From assembly GCA_019054805.1 (NCBI GenBank), contig JAHQIY010000007.1, positions 2,609,501 to 2,673,500 of the forward strand: a DNA stretch of 64,000 nucleotides, in the 5' to 3' direction. The position numbers were made by a program, and so were the translations under genes. The notes under the pieces are model-generated. The model was not told the origin of the DNA. It saw only the letters and a program-made list of their open reading frames with translations, and made no database searches. The DNA comes from Brachionus manjavacas. Taxonomy: Eukaryota > Rotifera > Eurotatoria > Ploima > Brachionidae. Each line of letters opens with the position of its first letter. The stretch's first letter is position 1. Shown piece after piece: positions 1-10,701 of this stretch.

Positions 1-2
1 TA

Positions 3-493
3 TTTTATTTGTTCAAAGTGGAAATTCCTCGCGGAAAAACCGATGCAGAATTTGCGTTTTCCATTTTTAAGGACAACCTCATTAGGCTGTAAAAAAGTGA
101 AATTTCAATTTATGGTAAAAATTTAAATACAAACCAAACATATTAGAAAAATAATCAACAAACCTTCGCGTTAGAGCAGGATCCGTATTGTTGCATTTTT
201 TTAATTTTATTTTGTTTTAAATTATTTTTTATTTTTTAGATTTCATGGCTTCATGCTCTTTCATGAAACTCAACATGGCTATGACACTGGCTTCCCATAT
301 GCATCCAAATATGATTGTGAACGGCTTCTTAACCGATGTGTACATTTGGTCATTTTTACATGTTTTTTAAGCTTTATTTCAAGGTGCAGAACTACAGGAC
401 TATTCTGCTCTAATTAAGCATACCAATAGAAATTTTTCTAGAAAATTTAAAAACTTGCTTTTATGGAAGATTAATCAGAAATGCATAAACTAG
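3..493 (+). CDS. 3' end of an unidentified protein-coding gene (partial)
   Basis: Three short exons join in a consistent phase: about 3-88 (runs off the window edge), 240-337 and 384-493, ending in TAG. Introns are bounded by GT (89, 338) and AG (238-239, 382-383). The joined peptide contains PRGKTDAEFAFSIFKDNLIR, then FHGFMLFHETQHGYDTGFPY, then a Cys/Leu-rich stretch and a basic C terminus (NRNFSRKFKNLLLW). I do not recognise the family. The case for coding rests on three open exons that splice in phase and on amino-acid composition unlike the flanking AT-rich DNA. The first exon may begin at an AG near 17-18 instead of continuing upstream. Confidence 0.5.
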
Positions 494-1300
494 GCAGATT
501 ATCCAAACTAGTGTAATTTTTTCGGTGAAATCTTAATTATTGAGAAATTTTAAGGAAAAAAAAAATTTTTTTTTCTTAAAACATAAACTTGGTCACTTTA
601 AAAACTAGTTTCGCATGAATTGACTAAAATTCTTTCTAAGTCTTAGATTATCAAAAATGACAGGCAAAGTAGCTCATCCATAGATTATATTGAAACTTCA
701 GGTCTTAAAGGCAATTGAACAAACGATCGCATTAGGTGAACAGGTTAATAAAAATTATTAATCAAAAGGTGAACCATAAAATATTTAGCTAGGTGAACAA
801 AAATATATTTGAAATTCTTAAATCAATTAGAAACAAAATAAAATCACATTAATTTAGCTTTTAAAGTAAAAAATGTAAACAAATCAGACCAGAAAAAAAT
901 CTGCAAAATAGTTTATCTAAATAATCCATAATCTCGATAAAAGAATATGATTTGGTTTCTTGGTAAATTTTTTTTGGATAAAATTTTTAAAAATATTTAA
1001 AAAATTTTGGAATAAATTTAAAATAAGGACTAGTGCAACATATTATTGAATCAGTTTTATTATTAATTATCTGTTCAATTAAGAAATTTACACGTCACCG
1101 ATATATTATTAAAAAGTTTCATTATGATGAAAACTTTAAATTTCTGTATGTTCATATTTATTTGCACATTTCATCTTAATAAAATCTTTCTTTCAAAAAT
1201 ATGATTTTGTATACAAATTAGAAATTTTCAAAAAAAAATTTCAAACATATTTTGCTGCTGTTCTTATCTCAGAGCAAAAAGCCACTAGTACCATTTCAAT
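494..1300. other. AT-rich intergenic stretch
   Basis: No reading frame with recognisable protein content. It contains the presumed promoter and 5' UTR of LNPK; a good acceptor-like site (ttatctcag, AG at about 1270-1271) lies 29 nt before the LNPK start codon. Confidence 0.6.
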
Positions 1301-3026
1301 ATGTCATTTTTTTTGGGAATGTTCTCTAAATTTGGCTCCTTATTGCAAAGTCTTCGGGTAAAATTTCTGACAATAATTAACGATTTTAAAATTTTACTAA
1401 TTTTTTATTAAAGAAAAAAAAGACAGTTATCGAAACTCTTGAGGACATAGATAAACAAATAAAAGATTTTGAAAAATATAAAGTTAAAAATGAAATCAAT
1501 GAAAGAAAGTACATTGGTGCTTTGGTAATCTACTCTGTTATATTGTATATCATCGGCGCTATTTTTTATTATATCTACTTTATGCCGACTAAACTAATCG
1601 ATCAAGTTAAAACTTCTATACCATTTTTCATATCACCCATCATGTAATGCTAAAAAAAAATTTATCCTAAATTTCTGAATAATCTAATTATTATTTACAA
1701 GAATATATTTGTTGAGACGTTTTTTGAAATGGTTCTTTATAAAAAGAACAAAGTTTTATGCAAAAAAGTTAGAAGATCTTCGGGAAGAAAAAAAAGTCAT
1801 TGTAATTTTTTTGATTTAATAATCAAAAATTAGTCTACTAAAATAAATTCAAGCTTGAAGATGTAAAAGAAAAAGAAACCTACAAAAAAGCTAAAGAAAT
1901 TCTAGAACGATTTGGTAGTGGTGTTGAAATAAATATAACACCTCCATCTTCTCCGTCGAAAAACAAAACCATGGTATCAGCTACACCGTTTGGAAACTCT
2001 CAAAAATTTGGCGAAGCAACTCTGGTTCATCGTAGCATAAAAAATATTCACCAAAACCAAATGAATGTGTCGAAAAATCCTCTTAATACAAGCAATTTAA
2101 ATAGAAGTATTAACAAAATTGGCTCATCTGGGTCCATTAGTTCTGAATCCAAACCAATACCAACACAAACTTTGGGTCCCATCCAAAATCAGTCTCAGCA
2201 AATTCCCTCGCCACCTCCAATAACAGCTGCCTCACAAGTTCGCACCCTCTTGCCAAGACCAATTATCACTCCCAATCGGAACATTTTTGACAAAATTTTG
2301 GATTTTATCATCGGCGAAGGGCCTAACAACAGGTAAAAATTAATTTTAAGATCTGGTTTAGATCTTATTGCCGAATTTATCACAAAATTTTCATCCAGTA
2401 TTTTGCTTGTTTAAGATACACTATTCACCAAAAATTTGTTTTGTTAAATAGGTAATTTTAAAGGTGTTAGGTAGTTCTTATTATTTTTATTTAAGCTAAA
2501 TTATTAGTTCAAAATTTATTCATAAAATAATCTAAAAAAATTAGCCTAATTTTTTATAAAAATTTAGATATGCATTAATATGTAAGAATTGTCATTTTCA
2601 CAATGGAATGGCATTAAAAGAAGAATTCGAATATGTTGGTAAGTGATTGAACGAAAACGAAAATATATTTAAGATTTTTTTTTAATTTTAGCATTTCGCT
2701 GTGCTTATTGTTTATTCTACAATGAAGCTCGAAAAACTAAATTAAATGTTCCACTTGTTAATAAAAAATCTGGTATTGAAAATGAAATCAAGGAGAAAAA
2801 AAATTGTAACCTTGATGAAAGTGTCGAAGCAACAAGCATGTCTTCTTCAGACAGCTTAAACGACATAGATCCTTTAAGCGATCAATTGAACTCCGAAGCT
2901 CAAAAAATATCTGCTAGTCAACCAAATTTAAAAATGAATGAGAATATGGCCAAGGAAAATAAAGTTATATCTCAATCTGTAGAAAATTTGAGACTCGATT
3001 CATCAAGTGAAATGAAGCCCAAATAG
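1301..3026 (+). CDS. LNPK: Lunapark, ER three-way-junction protein
   Basis: Six exons splice in phase: 1301-1357, 1414-1643, 1702-1801, 1854-2332, 2568-2638 and 2692-3026, giving 423 aa, close to the usual metazoan length of about 430. Order of parts: a short N terminus, a coiled segment (TVIETLEDIDKQIKDFEKYK), a hairpin of two membrane segments (YIGALVIYSVILYIIGAIFY and the hydrophobic stretch after MPTKLIDQ), a second coiled segment (KKLEDLREEKKVI), a Ser/Pro-rich linker, then the lunapark zinc ribbon with two CxxC pairs (CKNC and CAYC) around HNGMALKEEF. Lunapark sits in the ER membrane with both ends cytosolic and stabilises three-way tubule junctions; the zinc ribbon is used in self-association. 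The C-terminal tail is acidic and Ser-rich. Family identity is strong; exon ends are deduced. Confidence 0.93.
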
Positions 3027-3668
3027 ATACATGCATATTTAAATTTAATATTTTTTTGTTCGGATGGAATTTATTCAAATTGCCAGAAACAGTTCAATCG
3101 GTAAAAAAAATATTTAACTAAAGTGATTTAAATTCTTACAAATTCAGACTGCAAAAAATGAAAATTCGCCATATTTTCATTTTTTCTATTATTAAATTAT
3201 TATTTGTATTACAGTTAAAAATTTTGAAAGAAAATTTTTAGACTTAAAATCTTTATTCAAAAATTTACTCTTCAAATCATTATTTAGAAAATTTTTCAAA
3301 AGAACTAATTGTATTTACCGTAAGATTTTTCAAAAATAAAAATTTATTTCTCCGTTAGTAGACAGCCTATTTTCTCAATGGTGGTGTATTATTTAATTGA
3401 TGAAATAAATTTTTTAAATAAATGTCTTTTTTTAAAATTAAAACAAATTTGAATCAAAATTTATTTATTTAAACAAAAAAAATCAGATTTAAACTCCAAA
3501 TATGAAACGTTTTAAAAACGAAAACAAAAATTAAATTAAAAATTCACGATTTGGAAGTTATCCGTTTTAAATTATTTATTTGATTCAAAAAATAACTTAT
3601 TTTATTCCTTCGGAAAAAGATCTTCTTGTAAAAAAAAGTCTTAATAAGTGAATACTTTTGTGTTTTTT
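3027..3668. other. Convergent 3' intergenic region between LNPK and TMEM120
   Basis: About 640 bp of AT-rich sequence between two convergent genes. I see only 3' UTR-like sequence with AATAAA-type motifs on both strands. Confidence 0.6.
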
Positions 3669-5294
3669 TTATAAAGTTTTCTCCTCTGATTTATCACTAA
3701 AACTTCTCAAATACTTTAAGGCAACGGAAGATGATTTAATTCGTCTAATTTTGTCACTTATTCTATTAGAATATTTGCGTCTTACCACAATGAAAGTAGT
3801 AACAAAGTTACCGAGAAAGAGAATTAAAAATATGATGCATAAAGCCATAACCTGCCACTCATGACAATTCTCCATTTGAGTGATCGTGAACAGAACGTAA
3901 GAGTTGTAAAGCTCCCAGAACTAAGAAAAATAATTGATAGTTAAATTCAGCTAAAAATTTGTGTTCTAATTTTCTTACATATCCGAAAAATAAAAATGGT
4001 AGTAAAAACGATAAGCCTTTGGTCATCCATGATTGAAAACCCTCTTTATAATAAAAAATTTAATTTTTTAATAAAGTGAGATAAGTGAAAAGATTTGTAC
4101 CGATAGTGGTATCCATATCTTGCTTTTCACCCAAGGCTTAATAAAAAGCTGAGTGCATTTCAAACTTTTAAGTAGATAAAAACTACCTCTTAAGCGATAA
4201 AGACATCCTTTCTGATAATAATATTGTAGAACTTGCACAATACCTTGAATAGAAAAAATAATTAAAATTATGATTATGATTATTTGACAAAAAAATAATG
4301 ATACTTAAATAAAAAGAAAACCAGATAAACTGCTGTCTGAACAATTGGTAAGATTCTGAGTCTGGCCTTGAAAATTTTATTAGTTTCGATGATAAGAAAA
4401 TTAAATAATTTACCATATTAGAAGTATAGCTGTGCAAACTGTGGTAATAAAGTGATGCGCTTGCCACCACCCTTTTATTCTAAAATAATTATTTACTAAT
4501 TGATTATTTATTTGGACTAAAAATTGAAAATAAAAATACTCAGATCCGTTAACTACTAAAATTGATTCGCGAATTGTCAATGTACAATAATACCATACCA
4601 ACAAAAAATTAAAAGCCGCATCTAATGTTCTATACGATCTAACAAAAATCAGCAAAAACGAGAGGATAAAAGAAATCATTGTTATTCGAAGTTTAAATTT
4701 TTCATATTCTTCTTTATAATTCAATCTTTTAATATAAAAAAATTTAAATTTAAAATAATTTTCTTCTGCCAAATTTTACTTTTCTTCATTGCTCAAAATC
4801 GAAACACTAATTCCACCGAGTATTATTTTAAGATAAAGCCTTAAAGGAAAAACAATTTTTTTGTTAAATTAATAATTATTAGACTTGAACAAACCCATTT
4901 GGTCTTGGAAATGTATCCGATACATGTCTCATGTAATGAAAATTTTCATTTATTTTCTCATTAATTAAATTCAAACTAAGATCACCCGAACTTTCTTTAT
5001 TTGGATTTGTTGGCTCACCAATTTTGCTTAGTTTTTGGTCTTCATCAAAATCGAGTTTTTCTGCTGTTTTTTTTATATCAGTCAATTTCTTTTTTAGTCT
5101 ATTGAATTCTTGAGAGTATTTTTTTTTCATAGATTCAACTTCTTCAAGTTTTCTAACATACTCTTTATGCTTAGCCTAATTAATAATAATAAAAAATCAA
5201 AAAATGATTCTGAAAAAAAGCGATATTATTTATTTACCTGAAACTGGTCTAGATCGTTTTCAAAAGTTTTCCAATCTTGCTTGAAATTTTCCAT
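3669..5294 (-). CDS. TMEM120: TMEM120 family multi-pass membrane protein (TACAN-like)
   Basis: Ten exons on the minus strand, all in phase: 5294-5238, 5175-4895, 4839-4780, 4725-4540, 4479-4414, 4366-4305, 4243-4187, 4136-4101, 4043-3979 and 3920-3669, giving 373 aa against about 340 in vertebrates. The N terminus is a soluble coiled coil ([20 protein letters not shown]). The family signature follows: [11 protein letters not shown], then [49 protein letters not shown], and the last helix [23 protein letters not shown]120 proteins are nuclear-envelope/ER membrane dimers with a fold like ELOVL elongases and a bound CoA; the ion-channel role proposed for TACAN is disputed. The basic Ser-rich tail after the last helix is longer than usual. 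It is divergent to ALG8, 521 bp apart. Confidence 0.93.
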
Positions 5295-5815
5295 GTCGAC
5301 AAAAAATCTTTAAAAATGAAGCAATGCAATTAGACTTTAAATTGATATAAAAATTTTAATTTAAGGATGGTATCATTTTGTAATCTACATTTGAATCCAA
5401 AAATTTAAGTTAACAAATAAAAGCAACTGCTAAAATAATTTCAAATTTAGTTTTCAAGATAAACACTTTTATAAGTTCTATCGCACCACTTTCTTTAGTT
5501 TTAGTACTGTTTAAATATCGAATACCAAAATTTTTGTAATAATAAATACGAGCTATTTAAAGATTCAAATTCATTTCTTCGTTTAAATTTTAACATGCGA
5601 AAAGAATATTCTAGGTTTAAAAATATTTATTTATGCATTTTTATTATATTTTAAAAGTAAAATTGGTTTAAAATTGAAAAATAAATTAAAAAAAACTGAT
5701 CTAAAAGTTATTCTAATTTTGCTATAGCCATCAAATTTTAACAAAATAATAAGAAATAAAAAAAACTAAATTTTAGATTTAAATAAAAAAATTATCTCCA
5801 CGTAAAAATTAAAAA
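5295..5815. promoter_or_regulatory. Divergent intergenic region between TMEM120 and ALG8
   Basis: The two genes start head to head here, so both promoters must lie in about 520 bp. The sequence is AT-rich; I see no distinctive motif apart from an acceptor-like ttttag (about 5771-5776) upstream of the ALG8 start. Confidence 0.5.
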
Positions 5816-7576
5816 ATGTCGGATAAAATTTTGATATCCACAGTTATAATTGTTTGTATGCTGTTCAAAATTTTGCTATTTCCAGCATAGTAACTAATAA
5901 TCTTAAATTTGAAAAAAAATTATCTTTTTTTAAAAGTCTTTCGACAGATTTTGAAGTTCACCGCAATTGGTTGGCCATAACTCATTCCCAGCCCTTGGAA
6001 AAGTGGTACTATGAAAATACATCAGAATGGACTCTTGATTATCCACCATTTTTTGCTTATTTCGAATACGCTCTATCTATACCAGCCAAATACATTGACA
6101 AAGAAATGCTTAAAATTGACAATTTAAACTATAAATCTGTCCAAACAGTCTATTATCAACGCTCAACTGTAATTATGGCCGAGCTGGTTCTAATTTTTGC
6201 TCTCTTCAAGTGAATTTAAGTTAATTTCATTAAAAGCTTTATTTTATTTTTTCTCCTAGAATTTTAACCAAAGTACAAAATGTTAAAACTAAAGAATCAC
6301 TTTTTCCAATATTTGATGCCAGGTGCTTTCTTACATTTCAATTTGCATGTAATTTTGGTCTTGTAATAATAGACAGTAATAAAATTCAAAAAAAAAATCA
6401 AAAATTTTAAGCAATTTTTTTGTTAGATATTCATTTTCAGTACAATGGCTTTCTATTTGGTATAATGATGCTTTCAATTTATTATCTTAATAAGGTAAGT
6501 AATGAAAATGAAAAAAAAAATTTATAAATCACAAAATTTAAGTAATTTTAGCTCATTTTTAGAATAGGTGGATATTGGGATCAATATTGTTCAGTTCCTT
6601 GATAAATTTAAAACATATATATCTATACGTGGCTCCAGCGTACTTTTTTTTTATTTTAGTTGAATATGTCCTAAAAAGTGGTAATTCTAATTTTTAAAAT
6701 TTAATTAAGTGTTTTTGCAATTAATTTGCCTTTTAATTAGATTCAGTGATAAAAAAAATGAAGCGATTGGTGACCATCGGCATATTTACCGTTGTACCAT
6801 TTATTCTATCATTTGGACCCTTTATCCATCATATTCCTCAGCTAGTATCGCGCCTATTTCCTTTCAAAAGAGGCCTATCTCATGCATATTGGGCGCCGAA
6901 TGTCTGGGCTATTTACAACTTTTCAGACAAAATTCTATCAGTCTTATTCAAAGTTCAATCAAAATCTTCGCTCACTAGTGGTCTGATTAAAGATGTCGAG
7001 CATACCACTTTGCCATCCATATCTCCTAAGATTACTTTTTTATTAAGCTTAATTTTCATGCTTGTACCTATTGCTAGTATTTTAAGAAAGTCTAGTAGAA
7101 AAGAACTACTTGTGAAATTAATCGTATTGTGTGCATTTTCATCTTTTCTTTTCGGATGGCATGTACATGAAAAAGCAGTCTTGATGATCTTAATTCCTTT
7201 GAGTCTGTTGGCTGTTAATAATAGAAAATTTGCCAGTGTTTATTTCTTCATTTCATCTATTGCCTATTACTCTCTATTTCCACTATTGTTCAAAAATTTT
7301 GAGTACCCGATTAAAGTTATTCTGTTTATTATTAGTGTCTTGTATAACTATGAGTCATTGAAGTATCAGTATAGTAAAAAATTTAAAATAAATAAATTCG
7401 AGCTTGTTTATTTAAGTTTGATCATTATCTTAGAGTTTTATAGTAGCATTCTTCATTTTTTACTTTCTTTTGATAAAAAACTACCTTATCTACCACTTAT
7501 GCTTACTTCGGTTTATTGTTCAACCGGTATAATATATTCTTGGTTAAAATTCTTAATTATTAGTTATGATGCGTAA
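5816..7576 (+). CDS. ALG8: Dolichyl-P-Glc:Glc1Man9GlcNAc2-PP-dolichol alpha-1,3-glucosyltransferase
   Basis: Six exons in phase: 5816-5889, 5937-6209, 6260-6375, 6427-6494, 6563-6680 and 6741-7576, giving 494 aa (human about 526). ALG8 adds the second glucose to the lipid-linked oligosaccharide in the ER lumen, from dolichyl-phosphate-glucose. Family blocks are obvious: [16 protein letters not shown] with the luminal acidic loop, the block around [71 protein letters not shown] and the C-terminal SVYCSTGI. The many hydrophobic segments fit a GT-C multi-pass enzyme. ALG6 is the nearest alternative, but HVHEKA plus the [10 protein letters not shown] block fit ALG8 better. Confidence 0.94.
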
Positions 7577-9009
7577 TATTTATTGAATAAAAAAATTTCC
7601 TTAACAACAAAATTTTTAAATTTTTATCAAGAAACTAGAAAATGGTTAGAAAATAATTGTAAATTTTTGATTTATAATTTAAGAATTTTAATTATGATTT
7701 AATTGCGAAGTCAAATTCAAAGTGCAAATATGCAGAATAGAAACTATTTTATCTTTATCAAAAGTATTTATTTAAAATAATCATCAAAATTTTTGACAGC
7801 TAAATGGGCAATTTAAATTAGTTAGTTTCTCAAAATTAACAATAAAATAAAAATACAAACAATTTTCCGGTCTAATCTGATTAAATTTCTTTTTTCAAAT
7901 TTAATTAAAATATTTTCAATACACAACTAAATGCTTTTCAAGTTTTAGCATTCTTAATGCTTCTGAAATCATAACTTTCCACTGATTTGAGAATTCAATA
8001 CAATTTAAAAGACGAAAAGAAGTTAACTATGTTAAAAAAAAAAATTAATCTAGAATTGCTAGTAGATCAATCATGTAGATAATTAAATATTCTTTTTAAT
8101 AAGTTTTTTTTGCGGAATTTTTTCTACATTAAACTTTTTTTAACTACCAATCTTGGGAAAAATTTGATAAAAATAACTTTCAAATTTTGAAACTTATTTG
8201 ATTAATTAAATCGATTTAGTCTTTGGTGCTGAAATTTTGTGAAATAATATAACTTTGAATAAAAAAAAGTATAAAATGAACAAAATTTTATTAAATCAAA
8301 AATCTAGCTTAATTAAATGTTTTTATTTTTAGTTATTCTTTGGGCATTTTAAATCCGCTTTAAGCTCTCAGTAAGATTTAAGTAATGTTTTTAAGTCACA
8401 TAAATTAGATAAAAAGTAAAATTTAAATAAAAAATTAACATTTCATTAAACTCAAGATATTTTTACCAAAATTACCGTAACCGCTCATTAGAAGTTTATT
8501 TAAATTCTAAAATGGTTATTTTTTTTTTGCTAAAGAGATTTTGTTTTGAAATAATTCAAGTGAAAAAATACTATGTTCATTTATTTTAGTAGCAAGATTT
8601 GTTCACATGACCCCCTGGACCCATTTTGACAAAAAAAAAATACGTTAATTACATTTTATTTAACAATATTCCCTGAAATTTACATTTAAATTGTCAAAAA
8701 AAAAAATTTAAAAGCTTCAAAATTAAAGAAAATCCAAAAACAAACCATAAACTCAAAAGAGAAAAAAGAGGAAAAAAATCCAAAAAAATCAAAAAAAAAT
8801 TAGGACCTGGGTGAATTTGAACTGCTCAATTTTATAAATAAATTTTACAATTAATTAAAAAAAAAAGAGGAAAAAATCAAAAAAACAAAAAAAACAAAAT
8901 ATGCATGACTTAATCTTGATGCATCAAATTAACCGAGATTTAGCGCGATATTTATTGCCTTGGCATCACTTCACTGGCACCAATCCGTCCGTTTACATTC
9001 ACTTGAAAT
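7577..9009. other. AT-rich convergent intergenic region
   Basis: ALG8 and TBCEL converge here. The stretch is AT-rich with long A and T runs around 8630-8900. I see no gene, hairpin or repeat family I can name. Confidence 0.6.
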
Positions 9010-10701
9010 CTAATTTAGCTCTTCACTTTCTCTATTGGCATCAAAAGCGCTCAAATCGGCCGGCAGTGACGCTGAACACACCGAATCCTTATAATCCAAG
9101 CTGTTTTCTTTAGATTTATACTTGGAAGAATTGATCAGTCCAGGCTTAGACCGCTTCATCAAATTATTTCCATTGCCAGGCGAATTTTCCGCTTGAATTT
9201 TCCTGTTCCTTATTCTTCGCCCATTGGGCATTTGAAAGTAGCTATTGTGGTTTACATGGCTGTTGTAGTGATGGTGGTGCAAGTGGCCAAGGTGCCGGTA
9301 TTGAAATTGATACTCAGAGGCAGCTGTGTGCAACACTTGCACCGGCTTTAGATCAATTTCGAACTCATCGTTGTCCCGAATGTTAAAAGAATACAAGCAC
9401 CTGTTTGTATGCTTCAATTCCTCTGGTCCGTAGACAGCCATCGAGCAAGCCTCGATGTCAATATAGAACACTTTGAACCTGCTGGCCGGGTGGCCGACAA
9501 ACTTTTCCAAATACTTCTTGAAATCGCCCACAGTCTGTCTCACATCGATCCTCTCAAAAATTTGCTTATCATTGTATTTAATCTTGACATAAGCTCTTTT
9601 GCTTATGTCCATGTTGACATCCGCCAGTCGGTCTAGCTTGCCATGCTTGGACTCCAGCTCGTAGTAGCGGCTCGGCTTGACACTCGAGTCCATAAAAAAG
9701 CGGATGTACTTTCTTTCGCAGTTCTCCTTGTCATCGTTGGAAATTTGGCTTCCATTCAGGCTGTCTATGCTCTCGTCCAAGTGGCCCACTAGCACATAGT
9801 ACTTTTGCTCTTCGGTCAAGTCCTCCAGCAAAGGTATGTTTTGTATGCGCACATGCTTTAGCTGGGGAAACTCTCTGAGCTGATCGATGGCTTGCCAATC
9901 GCTTATTTTCAATCTGTTCAAGATAAGAGTTTTTAAATTTTTGAACAGACAACAATTGGTCACTGAGTCGCTGGAGCGATCTGTCTTAAAATTCCTGAGA
10001 TTGTTTTCGCTAAGCACTAGATGCTCCAGACTTGGAAACGATTGACCAAACTTGCACACCTCAGACCAATCGCTCAAAAAATTGCTGCTAAAGTACAGAA
10101 TTTTTAGCGATGGCTTCAGAAAACTGCTCGAAAATGCGACTGTTTCATAGTTGTTCGAAGACAAGTGAAGCTCGCTCAGATTTGGCAATCGTTTCAGCAC
10201 GGACTCCACCAATTCCAAGTCCAAGAAGCAAGAGTTCAATATCAATGTGTTGAGAGAGTGGTATTTTTCTGTCAGCGACCATTGATTGTCGATTTGCCCG
10301 CTCGAAAACTTATTCAAACTCAAATTCAGGAATCTTAATTTCTTGACAGCGCCGAGCAATTTTCGCACCTCACTCCAATTGTTGAGCTCATTTCTGGACA
10401 AGTCGAGCTCGAGAACATTGTTGCACACCGTCTCTAGCTCGGCCTCTCGGCCAATGTGATCTATGCCCATGTTGGACATGACCAGACTGATTGAGGTGCG
10501 TATGTTTAAATTGTGGGCTTTGCGCGGCGAGTAGGCCTCTGGTATGTAGAAGGACACGCCGGGCTCAGCTGTGACCAGGTTGTTGTTCGAATCGGCCGCT
10601 AGTGGTGATGAAGAGCAGGACGAAACCGAAGCAGTGTCCTGATAGTCCGATTCATCACCGTAGCGGTCGTAGATAGCCTCCAGCAGAGATTTTTCTGACA
10701 T
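9010..10701 (-). CDS. TBCEL: Tubulin-folding cofactor E-like protein
   Basis: Single exon, 563 aa, starting at ATG 10701-10699 (MSEKSLLEAIYDRYGDE); four further in-frame codons upstream begin with TTG and are not needed. The body is a leucine-rich-repeat array at roughly residues 85-310 (ELDLSRNELNNWSEVRKLLG, LRFLNLSLNKFSS, LHLSSNNYETVAF, LVLSENNLRNF), then the linker ending DRLADVNMD and a ubiquitin-like domain (about 365-450, RIDVRQTVGDFKKYL...DNDEFEID). There is no CAP-Gly domain, which separates TBCEL from TBCE. TBCEL promotes tubulin heterodimer disassembly in the cytosol. Vertebrate TBCEL is about 424 aa; the extra length is a His/Asn-rich low-complexity tail (HLGHLHHHHYNSH) plus a basic segment. 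GC is visibly higher than in neighbouring genes and there is no intron. Confidence 0.92.
   Translation of the reverse strand: MSEKSLLEAIYDRYGDESDYQDTASVSSCSSSPLAADSNNNLVTAEPGVSFYIPEAYSPRKAHNLNIRTSISLVMSNMGIDHIGREAELETVCNNVLELDLSRNELNNWSEVRKLLGAVKKLRFLNLSLNKFSSGQIDNQWSLTEKYHSLNTLILNSCFLDLELVESVLKRLPNLSELHLSSNNYETVAFSSSFLKPSLKILYFSSNFLSDWSEVCKFGQSFPSLEHLVLSENNLRNFKTDRSSDSVTNCCLFKNLKTLILNRLKISDWQAIDQLREFPQLKHVRIQNIPLLEDLTEEQKYYVLVGHLDESIDSLNGSQISNDDKENCERKYIRFFMDSSVKPSRYYELESKHGKLDRLADVNMDISKRAYVKIKYNDKQIFERIDVRQTVGDFKKYLEKFVGHPASRFKVFYIDIEACSMAVYGPEELKHTNRCLYSFNIRDNDEFEIDLKPVQVLHTAASEYQFQYRHLGHLHHHHYNSHVNHNSYFQMPNGRRIRNRKIQAENSPGNGNNLMKRSKPGLINSSKYKSKENSLDYKDSVCSASLPADLSAFDANRESEELN

Noticed and set aside
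242-353. Minus-strand frame reading FTIIFGCIWEASVIAMLSF
   Set aside because: The same DNA is better explained as plus-strand exon 240-337, which splices in phase with exons on both sides.
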